6,581 bases of DNA from CAZDAW01 sp964503685 (GCA_964503685.1 CAZDAW010000144.1:1-6581), one strand, 5' to 3'; counted from the first letter of the stretch, positions 1-6,150 are shown. The notes: a model not told the origin generated them from the letters alone. Numbers and translations: made by a program.

Positions 1-97
1 GCAAAAATGTATCTTTTTATGGCAGGAATTTAATAGCTTTTTTGGGTGATGAGGACAATAATTCAGCCACTATACTCATAACAGTCAGGAGGAACTC

Positions 98-1210
98 ATG
101 GCTAGTGTAACGTACGATCATGTCAATAAAAAGTTTGGAGATTTTTTAGCAATCAATGATTTGAATATCAAGGTAGAAGACAAGGAATTCTTGGTTCTGG
201 TTGGCCCATCTGGTTGTGGAAAGACAACTGCTTTACGCTGCCTGGCTGGTCTGGAAGAAGTTACCAGCGGTCGGGTATTGATTGGTGATAATGTAGTCAA
301 TGATGTCGCGCCAAAAGATCGGGACATCGCCATGGTGTTCCAATCATATGCTCTCTACCCGCACATGACAGTTTACGATAATATGGCTTTTGGCCTCAAA
401 TTACGCAAGGTTCCCAAAGAAGACATCAAACGCCGCGTTGAAGAAGCCGCCCAGATTCTGGGCATTGAGCAACTGCTTAAGCGCCGCCCGCGTGAACTTT
501 CTGGCGGCCAGCGCCAGCGTGTGGCGCTCGGTCGAGCTATCGTGCGCGAACCCAAAGTATTCTTGTTAGATGAACCTCTTTCTAACCTTGACGCCAAACT
601 GCGCGTTCAGACCCGTACTGAAATTAGCAAACTTCACCAGCGTCTGCAAACTACCTTCATTTACGTAACCCATGATCAAACGGAAGCTATGACTATGGCG
701 ACCCGCATCGCCGTCATGAACAAGGGCGTTTTACAGCAAATGGATACCCCGCAGCAGTTGTACGATAAACCGGCCAACCTGTTTGTGGCTGGCTTCATCG
801 GATCACCGGCGATGAACTTCTTCCAGGCGCATCTGCGCAAAGACGGCAACGATCTTTACGTCGATACCGGCGCTTTCAAGGTCAAAATTCCATCCGATCG
901 GAACGCGGTCTATATGCCGCTTGCTGGTAAGGAAGTTGTTTTTGGTATTCGTCCTGAAGATATCTTCAACCCGAACTTTACACCCCCTGGCATCAACGCT
1001 GCCACCATTGAGGCCAAAGTGGATGTCACCGAGTTGATGGGCAACGAAATTTACCTGTACATGGTAGCCGGTAAAGAGAACTTTGTCGCCCGAGTTGATC
1101 CACGCACCCGCTTCTCTATTGGCGATAATGTACAATTGGTGTTCAATATGGATAATTTCCATATCTTTGATCCTTCTTCAGACCCGGAAAACCCGCAAGC
1201 AGTTCGCTAA
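98..1210 (+). CDS. ABC transporter ATP-binding protein, sugar importer (MsmX/UgpC/MalK) type
   Basis: This is the cytoplasmic ATPase that powers a binding-protein-dependent importer, most likely for oligosaccharides or glycerol-phosphate-like substrates. All nucleotide-binding motifs are present in the 370-residue product: Walker A GPSGCGKT (36-43), Q-loop Q82 in FQSYALYPHMTVYDN, signature LSGGQRQR (134-141), Walker B VFLLDEP (154-160), D-loop SNLDAKLR (162-169) and switch H192. After about residue 235 comes the regulatory extension with TOBE/OB folds (GIRPED at 283-288, TELMGNE near 311), and the length is normal for this subfamily. The ATG is fixed by AGGAGG at 87-92, five bases upstream. 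No permease or solute-binding protein lies in the window. It may therefore be a shared ATPase serving several importers, as MsmX does in Bacillus, but genes just outside the left edge could change that. The family is certain; the substrate is not. Confidence 0.95.
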   Translation: MASVTYDHVNKKFGDFLAINDLNIKVEDKEFLVLVGPSGCGKTTALRCLAGLEEVTSGRVLIGDNVVNDVAPKDRDIAMVFQSYALYPHMTVYDNMAFGLKLRKVPKEDIKRRVEEAAQILGIEQLLKRRPRELSGGQRQRVALGRAIVREPKVFLLDEPLSNLDAKLRVQTRTEISKLHQRLQTTFIYVTHDQTEAMTMATRIAVMNKGVLQQMDTPQQLYDKPANLFVAGFIGSPAMNFFQAHLRKDGNDLYVDTGAFKVKIPSDRNAVYMPLAGKEVVFGIRPEDIFNPNFTPPGINAATIEAKVDVTELMGNEIYLYMVAGKENFVARVDPRTRFSIGDNVQLVFNMDNFHIFDPSSDPENPQAVR

Positions 1211-1227
1211 TTATCTGGATATCCCGG

Positions 1228-1252
1228 AAGGGCGGGTCGCAGACCCGCCCTT
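1228..1252 (+). repeat. Perfect 11-bp hairpin between the ABC ATPase gene and gpmA
   Basis: The arms AAGGGCGGGTC (1228-1238) and GACCCGCCCTT (1242-1252) are exact reverse complements around a 3-base loop. The hairpin lies 17 bases after the ABC stop and 25 bases before the gpmA start. No run of T follows (ACCTATATTAAAA), so it is not a classical intrinsic terminator for the + strand. It could be a partial terminator, an mRNA 3'-end stabiliser, or a member of a dispersed palindrome family; it resembles the hairpin after gpmA. Confidence 0.75.
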
Positions 1253-1277
1253 ACCTATATTAAAAGCAGAGGTAAGA

Positions 1278-2027
1278 ATGTACAAGATTGTTTTACTCCG
1301 ACATGGCGAAAGTGTTTGGAACAAAGAGAACCGTTTTACTGGATGGACGGATGTGGATCTTTCAGAGAAGGGGATTGCTGAAGCGCAGACGGCGGCTAAA
1401 TTGCTGATTGAGGGCGGCTATACTTTCGATATTGCTTACACTTCAGTACTCAAGCGCGCTATTCGTACATTATGGATCGTGCTCGACGGGATGGATTTAA
1501 TGTGGCTGCCGGTCATTCGTTCCTGGCGTTTGAATGAGCGCATGTATGGAGCGCTGCAAGGTTTGAATAAGGCTGAGACGGCGGTTAAATTTGGCGAAGA
1601 ACAGGTCCATCTCTGGCGGCGCAGTTATGATATTCAACCTCCAGCTCTGGACGTAAATGACGAACGCTACCCTGGCAAGGATCGGCGTTATGCTGACCTG
1701 AGTGAAAAAGAATTACCCAAGACAGAATGCCTGAAAGACACTGTTAACCGCTTTTTACCCTACTGGCACGAAACCATTGCCCCGATGATCAAGACGGGCA
1801 AGCGGGTGCTCATCGTGGCTCACGGCAACAGCCTGCGGGCTTTGGTGAAATACCTGGATAACGTCACAGATGATGAGATCGTTGGCCTGAACATTCCGAC
1901 TGGTGTGCCTCTGGTTTATGAACTGGATCAAGATCTGAAGCCCATCAAGCATTATTATCTGGGCGACCCCGAAGCAGTGAAGAAGGCGATGGAAGCCGTG
2001 GCTGCCCAGGGCAAGGCGAAGAAGTAA
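1278..2027 (+). CDS. gpmA: 2,3-bisphosphoglycerate-dependent phosphoglycerate mutase
   Basis: The enzyme interconverts 3-phosphoglycerate and 2-phosphoglycerate in glycolysis and gluconeogenesis, in the cytoplasm, through a phosphohistidine intermediate. The product has 249 residues, the usual length for bacterial dPGM. Catalytic features seen are the RHG motif with phosphorylated H9, the substrate-binding stretch ENRFTGWTDVDLSEKG (17-32), R60 in LKRAIRT, E87-R88 in NERMYGALQGLNKAE, and the second histidine H182 in VAHGNSLRALVKYL. The NIPTGVPLVYELD segment near 205 is also typical. Position 89 is Met in ERMYG, where many homologues have His; this is a common variant and not alarming. The open frame runs further upstream, but the family N-terminus MYKIVLLRHGES and AGAGG at 1268-1272, five bases before the ATG, fix the start. 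A strong terminator follows, so it closes the + strand unit. Confidence 0.96.
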   Translation: MYKIVLLRHGESVWNKENRFTGWTDVDLSEKGIAEAQTAAKLLIEGGYTFDIAYTSVLKRAIRTLWIVLDGMDLMWLPVIRSWRLNERMYGALQGLNKAETAVKFGEEQVHLWRRSYDIQPPALDVNDERYPGKDRRYADLSEKELPKTECLKDTVNRFLPYWHETIAPMIKTGKRVLIVAHGNSLRALVKYLDNVTDDEIVGLNIPTGVPLVYELDQDLKPIKHYYLGDPEAVKKAMEAVAAQGKAKK

Positions 2028-2057
2028 GCCGGTTGTCTGTAGTTTGAAGGATATCTC

Positions 2058-2091
2058 ATAAGAGCGGGTTTACAGCCTGCTCTTATTTTTT
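2058..2091 (+). terminator. Intrinsic terminator after gpmA
   Basis: An 11-bp stem (2058-2068 paired with 2076-2086, one G-T wobble, core AAGAGCGGG/CCTGCTCTT) encloses a 7-base loop and leads directly into TTTTT (2087-2091). It begins 30 bases after the gpmA stop. On the opposite strand no T run follows the stem, so it is probably not an efficient terminator for the converging - strand genes. Confidence 0.85.
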
Positions 2092-2286
2092 AAGTGTTTT
2101 TGTGATATAGATGCAGCGGGTTTTAGTGTTTGCAATAATTCGACACAAGTGGCTACTTCGCTTCGCTTGTCTCTGCAAGACTTTGTAAGCAACGATGGTC
2201 GATCTGCTGTGCCTTCTCCATAATTTATTCCCACTTACTTCTATCATCCTAAAGACAATGGATTGTTGACGCTTTGCCAACGCGCC
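2092..2286. other. Convergent intergenic gap, no supported gene
   Basis: About 195 bases lie between the gpmA terminator and the end of the - strand gene run. A - strand frame covers it (TTG start near 2280), but it has no ribosome binding site, no recognisable protein character and runs through the terminator. The only visible patterns are a short CTTCG-CTTCG-CTTG tandem at 2156-2169 and a weak 6-bp hairpin at 2265-2281. No strong terminator for the - strand genes is visible. Confidence 0.6.
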
Positions 2287-2754
2287 TTACAAAAGCTTTG
2301 AGGCGCTCAACGAATCGACATAAGCCAGGGCTTCGATCATCATCCGATGAAGCTGTTCCTGGTTCCAGGGGTCGGCGCAGGTCCATCCGAGGCCGAATTT
2401 AATTTCGGGGCCACCCTTGCCGGGGTCGAACAATGGCGCAGCCGATTTAGGGGGCAGGCGCACGGCGAGGAAGGTCATGCTCATGGCCGCGGCAAAAATG
2501 ACCCCGGTTTTGTTGACCAGAACGTGATAGCCCAGAATCAGCCCGCCGGTGTAATCCAACCCGGCGGCGCCTCTTTCCATCGCGCCGCCCAGATCTGGGT
2601 GGGTGTGCAGACTGCCCAGATCGAATTCAGTGGAAAATTTGGGCTCGCCAAAGCGTTCTTTTTCCCAGGCTTCGGCATATAAGCCGAAAACGGCCATCAA
2701 GCCGAGGATGACTTCACGATTATGCGGGTTATCGATGACGTTGAGTTCGGGCAT
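2287..2754 (-). CDS. Hypothetical 155-residue protein, possibly MmcQ/YjbR-like
   Basis: I do not recognise this protein firmly. It is soluble, with no signal peptide or membrane span. The N-terminal half (residues 1-65) looks helical, with the segment LGLMAVFGLYAEAWEKERFG. The second half reads like a small alpha/beta domain: NKTGVIFAAAMSMTFLAVRLPP (81-102), then FGLGWTCADPW (120-130), then a closing helix EQLHRMMIEALAYVDSL (133-149). That order (G.-.FA, L.VRLPP, FG.GW, helix) resembles DNA-binding-fold proteins of the MmcQ/YjbR/TfoX-N group, but the likeness is weak and from memory. The ATG at 2752-2754 has only AGG five bases upstream, with an in-frame stop eight codons further up. The gene starts 27 bases after the PPK2 homologue ends, so it is probably the last gene of that transcript and may depend on translation from it. 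Confidence 0.8.
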   Translation of the reverse strand: MPELNVIDNPHNREVILGLMAVFGLYAEAWEKERFGEPKFSTEFDLGSLHTHPDLGGAMERGAAGLDYTGGLILGYHVLVNKTGVIFAAAMSMTFLAVRLPPKSAAPLFDPGKGGPEIKFGLGWTCADPWNQEQLHRMMIEALAYVDSLSASKLL

Positions 2755-2781
2755 TTTGGCCTGAGCCAGGTTTTACCCGGA

Positions 2782-3591
2782 TCACTTGACTATAATTTCA
2801 CCTGGGTTGAAGTCGGGTTTGGGGTAGGTCATATCGAGTTTCTTGAGGGTATCGACGATGACTTCACCGATGACCAGGTTGCGGTACCATTTGTGGTTGG
2901 CAGGGACGATATACCAGGGGGCTTTTTCGGTGCTGGTTTTGCTCAGGGCGTCTTCGTAGGCTTCGGTGTATTGATCCCATAATTCGCGTTCCTTGAGATC
3001 GCCGGGGTTAAATTTCCACTGCTTTTCGGGTTTTTGCAACCGTTCGATAAGGCGTTCTTTCTGTTCATCCTTGTCAATGTGGAGAAAGAATTTGAGGATG
3101 GTCGTCCCTTCCTCGGCCAGCATGGCTTCGAATTCTCTGATCTGATCGTAGCGCTTCTTCCAGATTTCGGGAGGGACAAGGTTATGGACGCGCACGACGA
3201 GTACGTCTTCGTAGTGGCTGCGGTTGAAGATGACAATCTCGCCTTTGCCTGGAGTCTGCTGGTGAATGCGCCACAGATAATCGTGATCCGTCTCGATGGC
3301 GGTGGGAACCTTGAAGCTGGCGACGCGCACGCCCTGGGGGTTGACGCCTTCGAAGACGTGGCGGATGACGCCGTCCATGCCGCTGGTATCCATCCATTGC
3401 AGGACGATGAGTACCTTATGCTTGTCTTCGGCGTAGAGCAATTCCTGGAGTTGTTCCAGGTCAGCGTTCAGTTTGGCCAGACGTTCGTCGATTTTCTTTT
3501 CATCTTTATCTTTATCATAATCGCCTGAATCGTTGGCGTCCCAATCTTTCAAGTTCACTTTATCCCCTGGTTTAACCCGATAATCTTTCAT
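2782..3591 (-). CDS. Polyphosphate kinase 2 family protein (class III-like) with altered Walker A
   Basis: PPK2 enzymes move phosphate between polyphosphate and nucleotides; class III members can phosphorylate AMP and ADP. The match covers the whole length: N-terminal YRVKPGDKVNLKDWD followed by an acidic linker, LQ.MDTSG.DGVIRHVFEGVNPQGVRVASFKVP (from 65), FNRSHYEDVLVVRVH (123-137), and the lid/C-terminal part WKFNPGDLKERELWDQY through APWYIVPANHKWYRN (numbers count from the first Met). The oddity is the P-loop. Homologues read QGMDTSGKDG; here it is QWMDTSGMDG, so both invariant positions of GxxxxGK are changed (G67W, K73M). The rest of the frame is intact. Two adjacent ATG codons exist (3592-3594 and 3589-3591). 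AGGAGG at 3598-3603 is 6 bases from the second and only 3 from the first, so the second is preferred (269 residues). Activity cannot be assumed. Confidence 0.92.
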   Translation of the reverse strand: MKDYRVKPGDKVNLKDWDANDSGDYDKDKDEKKIDERLAKLNADLEQLQELLYAEDKHKVLIVLQWMDTSGMDGVIRHVFEGVNPQGVRVASFKVPTAIETDHDYLWRIHQQTPGKGEIVIFNRSHYEDVLVVRVHNLVPPEIWKKRYDQIREFEAMLAEEGTTILKFFLHIDKDEQKERLIERLQKPEKQWKFNPGDLKERELWDQYTEAYEDALSKTSTEKAPWYIVPANHKWYRNLVIGEVIVDTLKKLDMTYPKPDFNPGEIIVK

Positions 3592-3597
3592 CATGCT

Positions 3598-3603
3598 CCT
3601 CCT
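3598..3603 (-). promoter_or_regulatory. Strong ribosome binding site deciding the PPK2 start
   Basis: On the - strand this reads AGGAGG within AAGGAGGAGC. Spacing is 3 bases to the first ATG and 6 to the second, which favours the second methionine (3589-3591). Confidence 0.75.
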
Positions 3604-3669
3604 TATAATAAAAAAGTGTGTCGTCTGGTAATCGATCAGAATAATCTTTTAGGGTTGCGCCGGCCGGCG

Positions 3670-4494
3670 TTATTTGATAAAAATCTGTCCCAGCAGTTTA
3701 TAGAATAAACCTTCCGGCAGCAACCAGCGCAAAAAGGCGACCAGCGTTGCATCCGAACCGGCGCGGTAGCGTAAACGCCAGGTGTTATCGGTCGCTGCCT
3801 GGAATATCCGGCGGGCCACTGTGCGCGGCGGGCTGCCATTGCGTTGTTCAGCCGGTTTTGCGGCCAGGCGAGCGGTTTCTCCATAAGCCTCGGCCCATGC
3901 TGTTGGGTCGGCAATATCCAGTGAGCGGTCATAAAAATCGGTGAAGATGACGCCCGGTTCGATGATTTTAACCCGAATGTTCAGCGGCCTTAATTCATAT
4001 TGCAGCGCTTCCGAAAAACCTTCCACCGCCCATTTGGTGCTGTTGTAAAGCGAATAGAAGGGAAAGCCGATGCGCCCGCCCATCGAGGCGACGTTGATCA
4101 ACACGCCGCTTTTCTGCCGGCGAAATAGGGGGAGAATCTGACGGGTCATTTCCATCAGTCCAAACACGTTGACTTCGAACTGGCGTTTTAATTGTTGTGG
4201 GGTAGATGCTTCAAATAAACCGTAAGCGGCGTAACCGGCGTTATTAACCAGAACATCAATCTTTCCATATTTGTTTATACTGTATTGGATCGCTGATTCT
4301 ATGGAAGCGCTGTCCATCACGTCCAGATGAACCAGATCGGGCAGGTTCTTGCGATGCAGTTCGGTCTGGCGTTTCTCCGGGTTGCGCATCGTTGCAATGA
4401 TGTTCCAGCCCTGCTCGAAGAAATACAAGGCAGTTTCCAGACCAATGCCGCTGGATGCTCCAGTGATCAGGACGGTTTGATTGGAAGTGTTCAT
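3670..4494 (-). CDS. Short-chain dehydrogenase/reductase (classical SDR)
   Basis: This is an NAD(P)-dependent oxidoreductase of the classical SDR family, 274 residues, cytoplasmic. Features seen are the cofactor loop TGASSGIG (11-18), LDV with D58, NNAG (84-87), N109 in EVNVFG, catalytic S137 in NVASMGGRIG, and Y150-x3-K154 in SLYNSTKWA, followed by the EPG motif (179-181). A C-terminal stretch rich in aromatic and hydrophobic residues (RLRYRAGSD, then LRWLLPEGLFYKLLGQIF) recalls the 17beta-HSD-like or acyl-DHAP-reductase-like SDR branch. The basic residue R38 after the second strand hints at NADPH. The substrate cannot be told. The frame continues 21 codons upstream to a TTG, but GGAGGG at 4498-4503 sits just before the ATG at 4492-4494, which also matches the family N-terminus. 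The 127-bp gap upstream suggests its own promoter, though I could not pick one out confidently. A 12-base GC palindrome follows the stop. Confidence 0.93.
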   Translation of the reverse strand: MNTSNQTVLITGASSGIGLETALYFFEQGWNIIATMRNPEKRQTELHRKNLPDLVHLDVMDSASIESAIQYSINKYGKIDVLVNNAGYAAYGLFEASTPQQLKRQFEVNVFGLMEMTRQILPLFRRQKSGVLINVASMGGRIGFPFYSLYNSTKWAVEGFSEALQYELRPLNIRVKIIEPGVIFTDFYDRSLDIADPTAWAEAYGETARLAAKPAEQRNGSPPRTVARRIFQAATDNTWRLRYRAGSDATLVAFLRWLLPEGLFYKLLGQIFIK

Positions 4495-4622
4495 TTTCCC
4501 TCCATAAATTCCAGATATACACCAACACATTTCTGAAACAGGAATCGGCGTTACCAATCTGGCAATAACTTTTGCACACAGGTAAACCGGAATAGCGTGA
4601 ATCGTGTGTTAACTTCTGTTCT

Positions 4623-4958
4623 TCAGGTTATCCAGCCAAATTCGGTGAAATCAATTGTACCTTCAGGTGTAAAACGAACGCCTTCGGCGAGGAGCAATTG
4701 CTCCTGCAGGGCGCTGCCATAACCAAATCCGTGCGGGCTGATCTTTCCTTTGGCGTTGATGACGCGCTGCCAGGGGACTGGTGGAAGGTTTCCTTCCGGA
4801 CGATCTGGCAGGGCGGCCAGGGCAAAGCCGATCATCTGCGCCGAACAGCCGCCTACAATTTTCGCAATCTGTCCGTAAGTTGCCACCCTGCCAGGTGGAA
4901 TCTGGCGGACGATATCGTAAATTCTCTCAAAGAGCGGCCGTTCGTTTCCATTACTCAT
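4623..4958 (-). CDS. Alkyltransferase-like protein (ATL, MGMT DNA-binding-domain family)
   Basis: ATL proteins bind O6-alkylguanine in DNA without repairing it and mark it for nucleotide excision repair. The 111-residue product is a stand-alone MGMT C-terminal domain: helix FERIYDIVRQIPPG, then RVATYGQIA with the nucleotide-flipping Tyr (Y28), the recognition helix region GGCSAQMIGFALAAL (36-50), the active-site loop VPWQRVINAKGKIS (61-74) and the C-terminal LLLAEGVRF. In true methyltransferases the loop is PCHRV; here Cys is replaced by Trp (W63), the hallmark of ATLs, so no alkyl transfer is expected. Unusually, position 41 is Gln where MGMT and ATLs carry the arginine finger (AR.VG). The start at 4956-4958 is supported by GGAGG (4963-4967) four bases upstream. 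That site can pair weakly with CCTC just upstream (4-bp stem). The gene lies 30 bases after the membrane-protein gene, likely in one operon. Confidence 0.92.
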   Translation of the reverse strand: MSNGNERPLFERIYDIVRQIPPGRVATYGQIAKIVGGCSAQMIGFALAALPDRPEGNLPPVPWQRVINAKGKISPHGFGYGSALQEQLLLAEGVRFTPEGTIDFTEFGWIT

Positions 4959-4988
4959 ATTACCTCCACAGAGGGGTTGCCTTACGAT

Positions 4989-5567
4989 TTATTCAGATTC
5001 GGCGTCCGACTGGCGGCTGGTGAGATGGGTGCGCTCCTTGATTGCAGCGATGACGTCGTTGATAGTGCGATTCATATATAATCTACTTAAGCGCAGGCAG
5101 TAATCGGCGTAGATAACGCCAGGAGCAGCAGGCAGCATTTTAGGCAATCCTTTTGATTTTTGAAAATATAATATCAGTCCTCCTTCAACGACCTGCTGCT
5201 GACCGGAGATTTTTTGAATGCTGGAACCCTTGCGAAATTCAACACCTTTGAGATAACGGGTGGCAATCGATTCGGGTTTATATCTCAATCCGGTTCCGAA
5301 GGTGATTTTTTGATCAGTGATGCTGAACAGCAGGGGCGGGATGATCAGATAATAAGCCTGTACGGTAAAAATCAAACCACCGGCCAGCATGGCAAGGATG
5401 GCTATTATCCAGGTGATGATCGGGTTATCAGCAGACAACTGGGGACCGATGACTTTCTTGAATAGAACCAAATCCAATCCACCGAGCAGGAATAATACCC
5501 CAGCAATTAAAAAGAACAGGATGATCCAACGTGATAAGCGGACTTCAAAGGCTTTTATATTTTCCAT
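4989..5567 (-). CDS. Two-helix membrane protein with a possible PH-like cytoplasmic domain
   Basis: I recognise no specific family. The 192-residue product has two hydrophobic spans near the N-terminus (about 14-36, WIILFFLIAGVLFLLGGLDL, and 50-78, ending in AYYLII), then a soluble domain. The pattern after the second helix (FSITDQKITFGTGLRYKPESIATRYLKGVEF, with GGLILYF near 129) is beta-rich and resembles bacterial PH (bPH2-type) domains that follow membrane hairpins; that is a fold guess. The tail (170-192) is a charged helix ending in SRQSDAESE. The start is uncertain. The ATG at 5565-5567 has GGAG (5583-5586) 15 bases away, which is too far to be ideal. An in-frame TTG at 5586-5588 would add seven residues but has no ribosome binding site. 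The gene follows the acetyltransferase after 27 bases and precedes the ATL gene by 30 bases, so co-transcription is likely. Confidence 0.82.
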   Translation of the reverse strand: MENIKAFEVRLSRWIILFFLIAGVLFLLGGLDLVLFKKVIGPQLSADNPIITWIIAILAMLAGGLIFTVQAYYLIIPPLLFSITDQKITFGTGLRYKPESIATRYLKGVEFRKGSSIQKISGQQQVVEGGLILYFQKSKGLPKMLPAAPGVIYADYCLRLSRLYMNRTINDVIAAIKERTHLTSRQSDAESE

Positions 5568-5594
5568 AATGATGATTTTTGTCTCCAATTGGCG

Positions 5595-6044
5595 TTAGTC
5601 TGTTCGAACCATAAAGCTGTAACCATGCTGCTCGAATCCCAGCTTCCTGTAAAACTCGTGCGCCCGCTTTCGTTGCGCATTACTCGAAAAAACCATTTTA
5701 TAACATTTTGCCTCTTTACAGATAGCCATTGCCTGCTGCATCATACGTTTGCCAATGCCCTGGTTTTGGTAACGAGGATGCATGATTACATCTTCTACAA
5801 TCCCGGAAGGGGCGCCGTTGTGGGCCAGGTTATCCATAATGAGATGGGCGAACGTTGCTATGACCTTATCTTCAATAATTCCGATATAGACTTTGTAATC
5901 GGGGTATTGCTGCATGCGCTGAAATATTGATTCGGCAACCGATAATGTCAGTGGTTGGTCGTTGGAGGCGTTGATTTCATAATACAACGCTAATATGGCT
6001 GAGAGGTCATCCTTCTGCGCAGGGCGAATGCTAAGCGGAGACAC
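5595..6044 (-). CDS. GNAT-family N-acetyltransferase
   Basis: This is a small cytoplasmic acetyl-CoA-dependent acetyltransferase of 149 residues, the usual size. It shows the GNAT N-terminal pattern SIRPAQKDDLSAILALYYEI (5-24), strand VYIGIIEDKVIATFAHLIM (52-70), motif A with GIVEDVIMHPRYQNQGIGKRMM (81-102) including the acetyl-CoA pyrophosphate loop Q93-x-x-G96-x-G98, and motif B SSNAQRKRAHEFYRKLGFEQHGYSF (120-144) with the typical FYRKLGF. The substrate (small amine, amino acid or protein N-terminus) cannot be told. The start is GTG at 6042-6044, chosen because GAGG (6052-6055) lies seven bases upstream and the family N-terminus begins there. It is the first gene of the - strand run, and a candidate promoter lies just upstream. 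Confidence 0.93.
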   Translation of the reverse strand: MSPLSIRPAQKDDLSAILALYYEINASNDQPLTLSVAESIFQRMQQYPDYKVYIGIIEDKVIATFAHLIMDNLAHNGAPSGIVEDVIMHPRYQNQGIGKRMMQQAMAICKEAKCYKMVFSSNAQRKRAHEFYRKLGFEQHGYSFMVRTD

Positions 6045-6070
6045 TTTGCAACCTCTGGTTATTTCTTGCG

Positions 6071-6099
6071 TAGATATATTTGAAACAAATTGTTATCAA
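6071..6099 (-). promoter_or_regulatory. Candidate sigma70-type promoter for the GNAT gene run
   Basis: On the - strand TTGATA (6094-6099) is followed after 17 bases by TATCTA (6071-6076), or by TATATC two bases earlier with shorter spacing. The -35 matches consensus in 5 of 6 positions; the -10 is weaker. Transcription would start roughly 20 bases before the GTG, leaving room for the ribosome binding site. This is a pattern call only. Confidence 0.35.
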
Positions 6100-6119
6100 G
6101 ATTCCCTGAACGGAAATAT
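6090..6119 (+). promoter_or_regulatory. Candidate promoter for the small glycine-rich membrane protein
   Basis: TTGTTA (6090-6095) is followed after 18 bases by AAATAT (6114-6119), in the A/T-rich divergent gap. The -35 overlaps the -35 proposed for the opposite strand. A partial dyad ATTTG-AAA-CAAAT (6078-6090) adjoins it. Weak evidence. Confidence 0.25.
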
Positions 6120-6150
6120 AAGCTGCTATCAATTTAATTTGGAGGTAAGA

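Noticed and set aside
71..76. TATACT as a -10 box for the ABC ATPase gene
   Set aside because: It is a good -10 match, but no -35-like hexamer lies 16-19 bases upstream (TTGGGT at 42-47 is 23 bases away), and it would leave a leader of only about 15 bases.
1083..1277. Upstream extension of the gpmA reading frame, overlapping the ABC ATPase gene
   Set aside because: The extension has no ribosome binding site and no family similarity. The dPGM N-terminus and AGAGG at 1268-1272 place the start at 1278.
2083..2280. 65-codon - strand frame in the convergent gap
   Set aside because: It has a TTG start without a binding site, runs into the gpmA terminator and shows no recognisable protein pattern. 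A 22-codon ATG frame inside the same stretch was also dismissed for lack of a binding site.
2265..2281. Weak hairpin GTTGAC-GCTTT-GCCAAC just after the last - strand gene, as a terminator
   Set aside because: It has only 6 pairs with a wobble, and no T tract in the - direction.
2347..2682. 111-codon + strand open frame opposite the 155-residue gene
   Set aside because: The - strand frame has the better protein character and operon placement. The + frame reads as Gly/Phe-rich antisense product without a start signal.
3034..3528. 164-codon open frame on the + strand opposite the PPK2 gene
   Set aside because: It is the complement of strongly conserved PPK2 coding sequence, has no ribosome binding site and its acidic/hydrophobic pattern follows from the codons of the real gene.
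3658..3669. 12-base perfect GC palindrome CGCCGGCCGGCG directly after the dehydrogenase stop
   Set aside because: Without a natural loop only a 4-bp stem can form, and no T run follows, so a terminator is not supported. It may be a chance palindrome.
4495..4557. 21-codon N-terminal extension of the dehydrogenase from a TTG
   Set aside because: It has no binding site and is not part of the SDR fold. GGAGGG at 4498-4503 lies inside it and serves the ATG at 4494.
5995..6150. Longer version of the small glycine-rich protein starting within the acetyltransferase gene
   Set aside because: The added residues overlap conserved coding sequence on the other strand, and the strong GGAGGT at 6141-6146 points to 6151.
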